Positions 22,560-32,880 of a stretch of 64,000 nt of DNA are shown here, piece by piece. The stretch covers positions 396,001-460,000 of the forward strand of contig JAKOGI010000128.1 in NCBI GenBank assembly GCA_029747015.1, in the 5' to 3' direction. Each line of letters begins with the position of its first letter. The stretch's first letter is position 1. The notes under the pieces were generated by a model. That model was not told where the DNA came from, made no database searches, and saw only the letters and a list, made by a program, of their open reading frames with translations. This DNA is from Carnegiea gigantea (lineage: Eukaryota; Streptophyta; Magnoliopsida; Caryophyllales; Cactaceae). The position numbers and the translations under genes were made by a program.

Positions 22560-23040
22560 CCACTATGTTTAGCAAAATAATTAAAACTTAATTAAACAGT
22601 TTCGACCATTACCTGAACTTAGTCAGGGCTGGACACCGGCATTCCTCTAACTTCTGATTTATAGAGATTGCTAATCTCAACCCCACCTTCCTTAGATCTG
22701 GCACAGCATAGATCCGTTTCGTTTCCTACCTCAGACCATAGTCACTAATCAAGTTTTTAATCTTCTTCAAGGATAGTGGAACTTTAATTAAGAAATTATG
22801 ATATTTAAGACATAAGGTTCGATTGAATAGCGCTCTCTATTGGAAAAGTTCTTGTATTGAGAGCTTATAAGTGAAAATATTACAATGAAAAGCTTTGAAG
22901 AGGGATTTAAGCTAAGATTATTAGAAATGCATGCTCATAGAGACATGGAGAATCTCGACTTCTCTTTTCCTTAAGAATGCTCAAATAACTGTATCCCTTC
23001 TCAGCACTCGACCTCTTCTTTTATAAAAGGGATGGGGGTA
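22560..23040 (-). promoter_or_regulatory. Pararetrovirus promoter and transcript leader
   Basis: On the minus strand a TATA box (TTTATAAAAG, about 23029-23038) follows the last viral ORF. About 480 bp of ORF-poor sequence then runs toward the viral end. In caulimovirids the pregenomic RNA promoter sits just before the leader containing the tRNA-Met site, and that site is found at the other end of the integrated copy (31169-31181). The assignment comes from position and the TATA motif. Confidence 0.5.
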
Positions 23041-23199
23041 CATAGGATGCCCTATAGTACACACTGACTTTTCACATAGTAAAGTACATTCACAATGGCT
23101 ACAGTAAACTGCTTTATTTTACAGACCTAATGCTTGGCAAATTAGTACAATAACGGAGCAACCACTTTTCAGAGCTTTTGATGATGACAAGACTAATCA

Positions 23200-24090
23200 T
23201 CATTATTGTGATTCTGCATGCCTTCATCTCCAATTATATCTTCTAAATCATCATTATCTGGATAATCATCAAAATCGTCATCTAACTGAAGATGCTTTAG
23301 TTCCCATGTCTCAAATGATTTAAGAAAATGTTTCTTTCCTTTTTCTGATAAGAATTTTCTACCTCTAACATCAAAGATATAATCAAAAATATCTTTTAAA
23401 AACTGCTCCTTCCACCTTCATTTATTCTTTAAACTCATTGTCATATGTAAAAGTAGTGTTTCCATAACACATTAGTGTTTTTCCTTGTTCTATTAGTGCC
23501 CAACTTTGATGATAAATATTGTAAAATTCGATGGTTCTTACTAAAGTAGGATCAATAACTATTTCTCATCGATCTAGAAACCATTCTTGTCATAAATCAT
23601 AGGGATCATCGTAATTAGCAATCTTAACAAGATAATGACCTGGTTTGGCTTTTCCATTTTCATACTTGATCAGTGCACAATGTACCTCCACATATAGGTA
23701 TCGATTATTTGGAATTTTTGTTGGACCATCTAGAGATGATAGAATCCAATAGATCATTTTGAATATGTATTCTGAGACTCAGTTAATTTTGAGAAAAATG
23801 GGCACTTTGGATCTGGGATTTTCATGAAGTAAAGTATCATCCCATATTCTCAAACTTTAATGACGGGGTCATTTAGAGAAATTGAATTTCTAATAAACTA
23901 ACACCACCAACTCCAGACTTATCAGGAAAGTAGATCGTTGTGCTCGAAGACTCCCAAATATCAAAGGAATAATGATGATAATAATCAATGCAGGCTGCAT
24001 ACCACTCATTGAACTATTTTTCTTGAACATGAGAACTTACTTTTTCTTGGATATCATAAGGACATCTAAGGCAATTAACTTATAATTCTA
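23200..24090 (-). pseudogene. Endogenous pararetrovirus 3' ORF region (transactivator position)
   Basis: Minus-strand pieces are readable after RNase H, for example near 23700-23450, where a long frame is broken by only two stops. In related caulimovirids the ORF after pol encodes the translational transactivator / inclusion-body protein. I recognise no diagnostic motif, so the function is inferred only from gene order. Confidence 0.4.
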
Positions 24091-24099
24091 GAAGGGAAA

Positions 24100-25470
24100 G
24101 TCTTTGGGCTATTACATAGGCAGAAGAAAGTAGACCAAACTGTCATCTACTTTTGGTATGGAATTCTAAATTATCAAAAAGGACCTCACTAGAAGGAGTA
24201 ACCCGTTCTAGTAGCAATGGCATCTTATTATGGATTTCCTCCTTTTCTGGTAGGAGTTCTGCTTTGATATTACCATTGGCAAGTTCTCCCGTTAAACTAA
24301 CTAGCAGAGAGTTCTTCGATCCCTGTATACGTTTAATAGAAAAGGAAAACTAGTTAAGCCATAATTGCCAATGCAAGAGTCGCCCTTGCACTTGCATATT
24401 TGATAAATTCTTTTTCATAAAACCAAGTATTCATTTGCAATCAGTTCGAACAAGAAAAGGTTTTTGGGCTAAAAAGATTAAGAACTTTCAATTCCTCTTA
24501 TAACTGCAAGGATTTTCTTTTCCATTGTGGGATAGTTGCATTCTACCTTACTAAAACTTCCACTGTAATATTTGCAAAGTTTTCTCCTTCTTTGGTTTTG
24601 ACTACACTCCAAGGCTCATTACTAGCATCTATCTCAAGTACTAAATCATCTCCTTCATTAGGCAAATTAAGAACAGGAAGAGTTTGACATATCTTTTTGA
24701 AATTTTGAACAATCTTTGTATCATTAGTGGTCTATGTCCAACTTACTTCTTTCTTAAGTTTCTGCTCTAATGGCTTTCTTAGTTTAGCTAAATCCTTAAT
24801 GAAATCTAAAGCATAGGTTAGGCATCCAAGAAGCCTTTCTAATTGCTTTCTTTCTTCAATCTTTTCAGGAAAATTTTCTATTTTTCTAAAATATGCTTTT
24901 GTAGGATGATCTGTTCACCCTTTATCTCTAAGCCTAAAAAATTAATTTCTTATTCAGCATAAATGCACTTGTTTTTACTCAGTATAATGCCATGATCAAT
25001 GCATCATTGAGTGACAGCTAAGACATCATCTTTGTGTTGTTCTGTAGTTTTAGAAAAGACGAGAATATCATCAATGTAAACTAAACAGTAGTGATTAAGG
25101 TCTTTGAAGATGCTATCCATTCCTCTTTAGATTATTTGAGGTACATTTTTAAGACCAAATGGCATTACTATCCATTCATAATGTCTTTGTGGGACACTGA
25201 ATGCAGTTAAAGGAATACTTTCCTTATCCATTTTTATCTACCAATAATCATTTTTGTAATCCATTTTTGAGAACTAAAAAGGTCCTTGAATTCTATTGAG
25301 GACAATTTTGTTAGGAATATAGTAACCATCAAAGACAATATTATCATTAAACTTTTTATAATTGATTACCATTCTTGCCTTTTCTCTTTTTTCTTCTGCA
25401 TGATTTCTTACTATGAAAGCGGGCCTGGTGTGAGGACTCTTGCTATTTTTGATTAATCCTTTATCCATAA
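24100..25470 (-). pseudogene. Endogenous pararetrovirus reverse transcriptase - RNase H
   Basis: This would encode the enzyme that copies pregenomic RNA into DNA. The RT starts in the open stretch 25468-25274 (the fingers region, with a VINYKK motif). It continues through a MPFGLKN block near 25150 to an intact YIDD catalytic box at 25067-25078. RNase H follows at about 24650-24150, beginning at an LEIDASNEPW-like first active-site segment. Numerous stops and frame changes interrupt it. The organisation (protease, RT, RNase H, no integrase) and the neighbouring movement and coat domains identify Caulimoviridae rather than an LTR retrotransposon. Confidence 0.85.
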
Positions 25471-25861
25471 CTTCTTACTTTATTTATCAGATTCTTGGAT
25501 ATCCTGGTGCATATACACCATTTGTTTAACCCAAATAATAGTAATGGGATTTGACAGAGTAATTTTTACAAATATCTTATCTTTATTCCAAAATTTTAGT
25601 AGATTATCAGAGTAGAGTTCTTTACCTAGTTGCTCTTGTTGTTGAGCAATCTGCTCTTTTATAAATAATTCAGGTAATGAGATTGTTAATGCTACCTCTC
25701 GTTATGCAGGCATTACCTTCTCACCACGCTGGCTACGTGTAACTTCAATTTTCTAATGAGTGTAAGCCTTGCTTAATTTTTCAATAGGAATTGAGTGGCC
25801 ATCAATTGTGAAAATTATTTGGTTTATGGTCTGTATGCAAGAAGAATACAATCTTTGAAAA

Positions 25862-26245
25862 TTATTTCCAAATAATCGTGTCATGAAAGGTTTGATCAGT
25901 AGCCCACAGCATTGGTATAATATATTGAACTCCTCCTAATTCTATGGATAACCCTTCTATGGTTTCATTGTGACTCATAATGCTATTATTAGCCATCCTT
26001 ACTTGTACAGAATTTTTAGCTCTTTTCCACATAAAGTACGAAAATAATAATCTTTTCTCAAAGCATACAGAACAACCACTATCAGTGTAGGCATACAACT
26101 TATATTTATTATATCCCTCTAAGTATACATTTATTGGGATATAGATGCTATTAGAATTTGCGTTAGTGACTTCATAGCATATTTTCATAGTTATATGTTT
26201 GACTAATTCATCCTCATAACTTGGCTCACTAGCAATTCTTGTCAT
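25862..26245 (-). pseudogene. Endogenous pararetrovirus aspartic protease region
   Basis: An open frame of 127 codons. Around its middle it has a D-S-G-C-S catalytic motif (about 26075), the retropepsin-type active site used to mature the viral polyprotein. It lies directly before RT on the same strand. It is the longest undamaged piece of the integrated virus. The flanking frames are broken. Confidence 0.8.
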
Positions 26246-26672
26246 GCTAATTATATCATCTTCTTTAAACTCTTCTTTAACTAATGAAGATCCTTTTCCC
26301 CATTCTGATCCTACACTCTTGCTTCTTAATAATTGGGGTTTAATGGTAATTTACCATTCTCATCAATTTTTATCACATTTTTCTTATTGATTTTAATAGG
26401 GTTTGCAAAGCTCGATATCTATGAACTATCAATTTTTATCTCCTGTAGATTGAATTCAATCCTCTAAATCTTTTGCATAGGGGTAGAACTTTCAATTTTT
26501 TTGCCTCTGTCATTGTGACCTTAGTCTTTAGATCTATAGTATTGTCTAACTTGTACATAATTTTCCTTAAATATCCTTAATAGATGTCCTGCTCTTTTTA
26601 TATTCATCCCAACTGTTTTTATTTTAAGGGATAGGAAATTTTAGCAAATTCATCTTTTAGACTCACATAATA

Positions 26673-26957
26673 TCAAGGTCGATAATTGAATCCTACCGAT
26701 CCATTACATAAGCTGGCCTTAATCCCTGTGATAATTTGATTATTAAATTTGGCATGCCTAATATCACAGAGCCAAGCATAAAGATCAATATCTTTGCCAT
26801 AATATTGTAATGGCATAATTTGAACTTGTACACTTCCAACATTGACGTACTGATACTTTCTATCTTTGTTATGCTTAAGGATGTTTTCCCAGTTAATGAG
26901 ATTTACTTCTCCCACATCATACTTATAATCTTTAATTTCTACATCTCCTTCCATCAT
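26673..26957 (-). pseudogene. Endogenous pararetrovirus movement protein domain, copy A
   Basis: An open frame of 94 codons containing a GSVQVQI strand, a DIRH...F motif and a SLCNG segment. This is the core of the 30K-superfamily movement proteins that modify plasmodesmata for cell-to-cell transport. Copy B (28837-29112) carries the same segments, split by a frameshift. The domain follows the coat zinc-knuckle region rather than preceding it; in Caulimoviridae that order is known from the cavemovirus/solendovirus group. Confidence 0.8.
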
Positions 26958-27289
26958 CTCATAAATATACTTGCTCTTTAATTGAAAGATGGATTTTTTA
27001 TAGATTATATCCTTTTCGATTATGGGAATGACCCAATCTTCTTTGACTTCCTCGTTATCATTATGTACAACAAACTCTTCTCTCTAAAGATCACCAAGAG
27101 TAATCGAGCTACTTTTCATCGTATGACTTATTTCTTCATAATCACTTTCTTCATATTCATTGTCTAAGATAATTTCAACAATCCCTTTATTGTTATTTAG
27201 GGCTAGATCTAGTGCCTCATCTTCATTAAGTTCAACATAATCTAGGCTACCCAAGGTTTAAATAAGCTTGTTATTCTTCCTATTTTTTG

Positions 27290-28426
27290 CATTGATTAGA
27301 ATAGTGTCCTTCTAACATTTATAGTTGTTTTTTTGTGTACAACAATATGCAGCTTTCTTAAAAAATCTATGTTTTGAAGGACTTGGTTTGTTATAATATT
27401 TTCTTCCATACTTCTCTTTCCTTTGTTTATTAAAGCTCTTTTTCTTATAAAATTTTCTTTTTCTTCTCCTTTTAAGTTCTTTTTTCCATTGGTTTGGTGA
27501 ATCCCAGCAAGTTAGAAACTGCTTCTTAATTTTCTTTTGCTTTTAGAGACCAAGACATTGATCATTAACCCATTTTTTTAAATAAAAAATTTTTGAACTA
27601 AGGGTATCAATGACATCTGCTTGTTCAAGCCATGTAATGTATTTTTCATTAAATATGAAATTTATCAGATATGGCAATTTATCATAAAACATACCAAGAT
27701 TAGTTTTATTACGCCCAATTTTGTAATAATATTGACTAAATTCAGCAATATAATTTTTCAGATATCCCATATCTCATAATTCTGTATTATTAATCCTTCT
27801 CTACCATTCTCTTGCCTTTTCTTCAAAATCAAGTTTAGTTCCGATAAACTCAGTTTCAATTTTCTTACATAAATTTTTGAACATGGCAGCTGGTGTTTTT
27901 ATTATTCTTAATGTATTTTTACCATCTTCATTTAATGAATTATATGAGTAAGGTATAGTGCCACAAAAACTACGTTTGATGTAATTAAGAAATTTCCAGC
28001 AGTTTAGGTAGTATTTAGGTTTAAGACACTATTTATGCCTCTTTTTCAATGTTCAAATATTTTTTCTTTGTTACGAGCTCTATCTATGTTTAAGATGTAT
28101 TCCGTTTGACTGATTGGAGTAAGGCTAACTTATTCAAAGCTTGTAGTTTTCCTTTGGTTGAACCCGAAGGAAAAATTTGTTGTACATTTTGCTGGAATGT
28201 ACCTAGGTCTTACAAAATGATTATTTCTTCTAGAAGGTTCACCAAATTTCTCAGGCTTAGGGACAACATTGTTAACTAGATTGGTCTCTATCTCACCTAA
28301 GTCGAGTTCTTCTTTAATTTTATTAATCACATCTTCAATAGCCATTTTACCACATTTATTATCTAGTCTTCTTCTAATTTTTTCTAAAGGTAACACATTC
28401 AGATCTTCTAGTTTAATAGGGTTCAT
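27290..28426 (-). pseudogene. Endogenous pararetrovirus coat protein region, copy A
   Basis: Two open pieces survive: 28426-28130 (start of the polyprotein, basic and acidic segments) and 27770-27543 (central coat-like segment with YDKLPY and WVNDQCL). The region matches copy B segment for segment. The CCHC zinc knuckle expected near 27300-27350 is degraded here: two adjacent Cys remain and the His position is lost, with a stop inside. Confidence 0.75.
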
Positions 28427-28836
28427 CTGCTGATATATACCTTCGTCTAATTGGGGTTTAATAATTGGAGTTTAATGGTTATTTAACCATTCTCATCAAT
28501 TTTATTGCATTTTTCTTATTGATTTTTGTGGTATTAGCAAAGCTAAAAATCCATGACCTACCAATTTTTATCTCTTGAAGATTGGATTTAAGCCTCTGGA
28601 TTTTTTCCATGGGGGTAGGGGTTTTGAAATTTTCTACCTCTATCATTGTCACCTTAGTTTTTGGATCTGTTGTATTATCTAATTTGTAGATAATTTTTCA
28701 AAATATCCTTAATGGATATTCTCCTCTTCTCATGCCCATTCCAACTGTTTTTATCTTAATAGATAGGAAGTTTTTAGCAAATTCATCCTTTAGACTCACA
28801 TAATATCCAGGTCAACAATTGAATCCTACTAATCCA

Positions 28837-29112
28837 TTAATAAATTGGTCTTAATCCCTGTGATAATTTGATTATTAAATTTGGTGTGCCTAATATCACG
28901 GAGCAAAGCATAAAGATCAATATCTTTACCATATTATTGTAATGAAGCGATTTGAACTTGGACGCTTCCAATATGGATATACCTATACTTTCTATCTTTA
29001 TTATGCTTAAGGATGTTTTCCCAGTTAATGAGATTAACTTCGCGCACATCATACTCACATCTTTTATTTCTAAATCTTCTTCCATCATTTCGCATACATA
29101 CTTACTCTTCAA
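28837..29112 (-). pseudogene. Endogenous pararetrovirus movement protein domain, copy B
   Basis: Homologous to 26673-26957 at the DNA level. The movement-domain frame is split between two reading frames: the longest ORF begins in frame and then shifts after about residue 50, and stops are present. Non-functional. Confidence 0.75.
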
Positions 29113-29407
29113 TTAAAAGATGAATTTTTTATATATCATGTCGTTCTGAATTATGGGAAGAACTCAATCTCCTTTGACGTCTTCGTTATTATGGTCTACA
29201 ACAAACCCCTCTCCTTTGACTAATAGAGCCACTTTCCATCATATGACTTGTTTCTTCATAATTACTTTCTTCATATTCATTGTCCAATATAATTTCAATA
29301 ATTCCTTTGTTGTTATTTAGGGTTAGATCTAATGCCTCATCCTTACTAAGCTCAACATAATCTAGGCTTCCCGAGGTTTCAATGAGCTGGTTATCTTTCC
29401 TATTTTT

Positions 29408-29449
29408 GCATTCATTAGCATAATGTCCTACTTCTTCGCATGCCCAGCA
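29408..29449 (-). pseudogene. CCHC zinc knuckle of pararetrovirus coat protein (copy B)
   Basis: CWACEEVGHYANEC has exact C-x2-C-x4-H-x4-C spacing. This knuckle is the nucleic-acid-binding signature of caulimovirid coat proteins. It lies within the open stretch 29622-29428, which also carries the Lys/Arg-rich segment preceding the knuckle. Confidence 0.9.
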
Positions 29450-29824
29450 TATGTAGTTATTTTCCCCTGCAGCGCAATAAGCGGGTTTCCTAAAAAATCT
29501 TCGCTTTTAAGGACTTGGTTTATTGTAATATTTTCTTCTATATTTGTCGTCCCTTTGCTTGTTAAAGCTCTTTTTCTTATAGAATTTTCTTTTTCCTCCT
29601 TTCTCGAGGTTCCTTTCCCCATTGGTGAGCGAATCCTAGCAAGTTAGGAATTGTTTCTTAGTTTTCTTTTGCTTTTGGCGATCAAGACATTGATCGTTGA
29701 CCCATTTTCTTAAACAAGAAATTCTGGAACTAAGGGTATCAATAACATCTGCTCGTTCAAGCCATGCAATGTATTTTTCATTAATTATGGAATTTATAGA
29801 ATATGGTAATTTGTCATAGAACAT
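29428..29824 (-). pseudogene. Endogenous pararetrovirus coat protein central region, copy B
   Basis: Two open frames (29824-29636 and 29622-29428) cover the central coat domain (FYDKLPYSINSIINEKYIAW and RKWVNDQCL) and a basic tail leading to the zinc knuckle. They are separated by a stop and frameshift near 29630. Better preserved than copy A. Confidence 0.85.
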
Positions 29825-30191
29825 ATGAAGGTAATTTTCATTATGCCCAATTTTGTAATAATACTAACTAAATTTAGCAATATAATTTTTTAGATATCTC
29901 ATATCCTATAATTCTATATTATTAATTTTTCTCTGCCATTTTCTTGCCTTTCTTCAGAATTAAGTTTAGCTCTGATGAATTCAGTTTCAATTTCCTTGCA
30001 TAAGTTTTTGAATATTATAGCTGGTGTTTCCATCATTCTTAATGTATTTTTACCATCTTCATTTAATGAATTATACCAATCAAGTACAGTGGTAGAAAAC
30101 TATGTTCGATGTAGTTTAAGAAATTTGTAGCAGTCCATGTCATATTCAGATTTAAGAAGCTATTCATGCCTCTTCTTCAATGCTTAAATAT

Positions 30192-30870
30192 TTATTCTCT
30201 ATTTCGTGCTCCATCTATGTTTAAGACGTATCCCATTTGATTAATTGGAGTATATTCAATTTCTTCAAAAGTTATAATTTTTCTTGGGAGAAACCTAAAG
30301 GAAAAATTGGTTGTACATCCTGCTGGAACGTACCAGAGTCTTACAAAATGAGTATTTCTTCTAGATGGTTCACCGAATTCCTCAGGTTTAGGAATAACAT
30401 TATTAACCAGATTGGTCTCTATTTCACCTAATTCAAGTTCCTCTCCAATCTCATTAATCTCATCTTCAATAGTCATTTTACCATATTTTTTATCCAGTTT
30501 TTTTATAACTTCTTCTAATGGTAACACATTAAGATCTTGTAATTTAATCAAATTCATCTGCTAGTATTTTTGTTCTTCTAATTGGACATTATTTATCTCT
30601 TCATTATCATCAGACAAGACGTCATGTTTATCACTAATTGCGCTCATGATCTTATTTAATTCTTCTGGACTTCGTTCTTTTTCAAACATATTTTGCAGTT
30701 CTTCAAAAGTATACTGCTTGTACTCCTTCTTCTTCTTCTTTTTCTACTTTTTCAGCGATTTTTCATCTGTTTTTCTCCTACTTTTTTTTGGATTTTTATA
30801 TCATGCAAAGGAAATGGATTTTTGTTTTTTGAGTTTTGGAAAGGATATTTGTGCTAAAATGGAGTACTAA
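30192..30870 (-). pseudogene. Start of pararetrovirus first ORF (copy B plus unique 5' part)
   Basis: The open stretch 30557-30192 equals the start of copy A at 28426. Upstream (30870-30560) the frame is unique to this side and begins with Lys-rich and acidic segments (HDVLSDDNEEINNV near 30620). A stop at about 30561 separates the two. This is the N-terminal part of the coat/movement polyprotein. Confidence 0.65.
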
Positions 30871-31168
30871 TACTGGCAGTAGATTTTTCGCTATGTCTAA
30901 CTTTGTTAACTAGAGAAAAGTGAATTACAGGTAATTACTTCTTAAGCTCCTTGACTTCGATCTTAATTTTAGTTAATTCTGCTTTTAATTCTAAAATTAT
31001 ATCAGTGATATAATTTAATTGAGGTGCTAATGAAGAAATGCCTTCCGCTGAGTGACAATGTCAGAATAATTCGGTCCCGGGGAAGCAGGTGATGATTCAA
31101 GCATTAATCACTAATTGGCCTAATTAATTATTAATTAGCTTAATTATCTTAATTATTTTTGGTCACAT

Positions 31169-31181
31169 GGCTCTGCCACCG
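31169..31181 (-). other. Pararetrovirus tRNA-Met primer binding site (degenerate)
   Basis: On the minus strand this reads CGGTGGCAGAGCC, matching the initiator tRNA-Met complement TGGTATCAGAGCC in 10 of 13 positions. It precedes the first viral ORF by about 300 bp, as expected, and lies at the very edge of the viral insert next to the MULE inverted repeat. Confidence 0.55.
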
Positions 31182-31447
31182 ATTGAAAAAGGGCCTTGAG
31201 TAGTACTTATAAGAAAAATTCCGCATACATAAATTTTAGATTTTTGAAAATAAGTTTTCAAGGATTGAGCCTGAAATGAAAATTTCAAAACCATAGGGTT
31301 CTTTCTGCAATTTAAAAAACTACTTTTGGGATGTTTGGTTCTAGAAATTATTTGCGCCAAAGCTGGATAGACCAAGAAATCATTTCTAAAGCTATAAGCT
31401 CCAAAAATCATTTACACCAAACTTTGGGGATCTGAATAGCATTTATT

Positions 31448-31457
31448 TTGACTTCTT
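31448..31457. repeat. 10-bp target-site duplication, right copy
   Basis: Identical to 22231-22240 (TTGACTTCTT). The gag reading frame continues from here in the same phase. Confidence 0.85.
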
Positions 31458-32110
31458 TATGCAAAATGTTGACTATAAGGTCCAAGGAATTGAGCCTAAA
31501 ATACATATTGTTAACTCTATCAGAATCTATAGCTAAGTTAGAAACCCAACTAGATCAACTAGCCATAGCTGTAGGAAAAAGAGAAGAAAGAAAACTTTTA
31601 AATTCATCTCATGTTGAACTCTACAGGCCAACAATTTGAATAACTAAAAGCTGGAATGGTTCTTAGGAATGGTAAAGAAGTAGATAATAAGGTAAGTGAG
31701 ATGGAACATGAAAAGGAGGAAAGACTTAAGACCATAGAGAGTGACCTTGAAATAGAAAAGGAAAATGACCTATCCCCTTCCCCTGTTGTGTCTGACCCCA
31801 CTATGACATATAAGCCAAGGGTTTCTTACCCTCAAGCTTTAGATGCACCATTATTTTCTAAGAAAGACAAGCAAGGAGATGACATCCTAGAGACCTTGAA
31901 GCAATTTAAGGTCAATCTTCCCCTCTTGGAAGTGATTAGACAATTCCAACTTAGGTTAATTTCCTTAAAGACATGTGCACTTTTAAAAGAAAATCTACAA
32001 ATGACAAGTCTAGAAAGGTTCTTCTGAGTAAACAAGTTAGCTCAATTTTGAAATACAACACTCCACCTAAGTTCAAAGATCCCGGCGTCTCTACCTTTCA
32101 TGTTATATTG
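31458..32110 (+). pseudogene. Athila-type gag, 3' part
   Basis: Resumes the gag frame cut at 22240: SIAKLETQLDQLA (about 31520-31565), then LRNGKEVDNK and the long open stretch 31656-32027 with YPQALDAP and LEVIRQF, the gag/protease linker of Athila-like elements. A stop at 31637 and frame changes at 31640 and 31960-32030 break it. Confidence 0.85.
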
Positions 32111-32424
32111 GCAATCATGAAATTGAAAGGGCACTTTTGGATTTGGATTCTTGTGTTAATTTGATACGATATTCTATTTACTTGGAGTTGGAATTGGGTG
32201 AATTGAAACCTTCCAACTGTACCCTTCAGCTTAATGATAGGTTAGTTAGGACTTCTACGGGGCAGATAGATGATGTTTTGGTTCAAATTGATGAGGACTT
32301 TTTTCATGCTGACTTTGTTGTGTTGGACATGGACCCTAGTCATGCTTCTAAGCAAATGTCTCTTATTTTTGGACATCCCTTCCTAGCCACAACTAATGTC
32401 TCCATTAACTGTAGATCAGAGTGA
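32110..32424 (+). pseudogene. Athila-type retropepsin
   Basis: The open stretch 32137-32424 reads through the whole protease domain: CVNLIRYSIYLELELGELKP, DDVLVQIDEDFFHADFVVLD and IFGHPFLATTNV. At the active site the residues are D-L-D-S where the family has D-L-G-A. The essential Gly has become Asp, which should abolish activity. Only one stop-free frame is needed across the domain. Confidence 0.85.
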
Positions 32425-32880
32425 TGGATGTCCCAGTCATGAACATGAGGGTTAGGCTTAACATTTTCAAAGCTTCTTCTCAACCTGTGTTTGCAAATGA
32501 ATCTGAATGCTTCTTTGTTGATGTGATCGATGAAATGATTGAAGAAGCTTTACCTGCTATTTTGAGCTATGATCCCTTAGGAACCTATCTTTCCTATGAG
32601 GATTTGAGATTGTTTGACTTAGAAAGTACAATAAATGAGATAGATTCTACTCTAGATTCTACTCCTCATCTTGAGTCTTCCTCTTGGGTGTCCACTTATG
32701 AAGCTTTTCGACCATTAGCTAGTTCTCTTATGCAACCTTCTGTTGTATCTCCCCCTAAACTTGAGTTGAAACCTCTCCAAATTCACTCAAATATGTGTTT
32801 CTAGGCCCTAAAGAGACCCTACTTGTCATCATCTCTTCTCTCTTATCTTATGATCAAGAGAAAGAGTTGATTCATTTTTT
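32421..32880 (+). pseudogene. Athila-type protease/RT linker
   Basis: Open for 127 codons (32421-32804) and acidic. It holds no catalytic motif and ends in LELKPLQ.., the segment that precedes the RT LKY.FLG block in this family, which is readable in another frame at about 32780-32880. Confidence 0.7.

Larger units (their letters stand above)
26325..28453 (-). repeat. Tandem duplication in the pararetrovirus, copy A
   Basis: This 2.1-kb block (coat and movement region) is repeated directly at 28454-30580. Compared base by base around 26700-27050 and 28820-29190, the copies differ at roughly 13% of positions by eye. The junction falls in a shared AATTGG hexamer. Confidence 0.85.
28454..30580 (-). 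repeat. Tandem duplication in the pararetrovirus, copy B
   Basis: A direct repeat of 26325-28453 in the same orientation. Its far (5') side runs on into unique viral sequence (30580-31185), while its near side joins copy A. The virus therefore has two coat-movement regions but one protease-RT region. Confidence 0.85.
22241..31447. mobile_element. MULE-like unit with terminal inverted repeats, carrying a pararetrovirus
   Basis: The left end (AATAAATTGCTTTTCGGTCC, then GAGGTTTGGTGAAATGGTTTT) and the inverted right end (AATAAATGCTATTCAGATCC, then AAAGTTTGGTGTAAATGATTTT) align at about 75% over 44 positions. Similarity is weaker beyond that, around a shared GCGC.AAT...TTCTAGA block. The unit is bounded by an exact 10-bp direct repeat. 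Removing the unit and one repeat copy restores the gypsy gag frame, so 9207 bp entered as one event. A 9-10-bp duplication and 'CGGTCCC..GAGGTTTGG' ends are typical of plant Mutator-like elements. No MULE transposase is present; the interior is endogenous pararetrovirus. Confidence 0.7.

Noticed and set aside
31163..31411. 82-codon minus-strand ORF beside the virus
   Set aside because: It lies in the right TIR of the MULE-like unit, has no known domain, and corresponds to non-coding sequence at the left end.
31326..31435. A separate ~107-bp MITE with 'GGTTCTAGAAATTATTT' ends
   Set aside because: The same bases align with the left end of the 9.2-kb unit and abut its 10-bp duplication, so they are better explained as its terminal inverted repeat.
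22241..31447. A replication-competent integrated virus
   Set aside because: Every viral ORF has stops or frameshifts, the promoter region is decayed, and the structural region is duplicated; it is an old relic.
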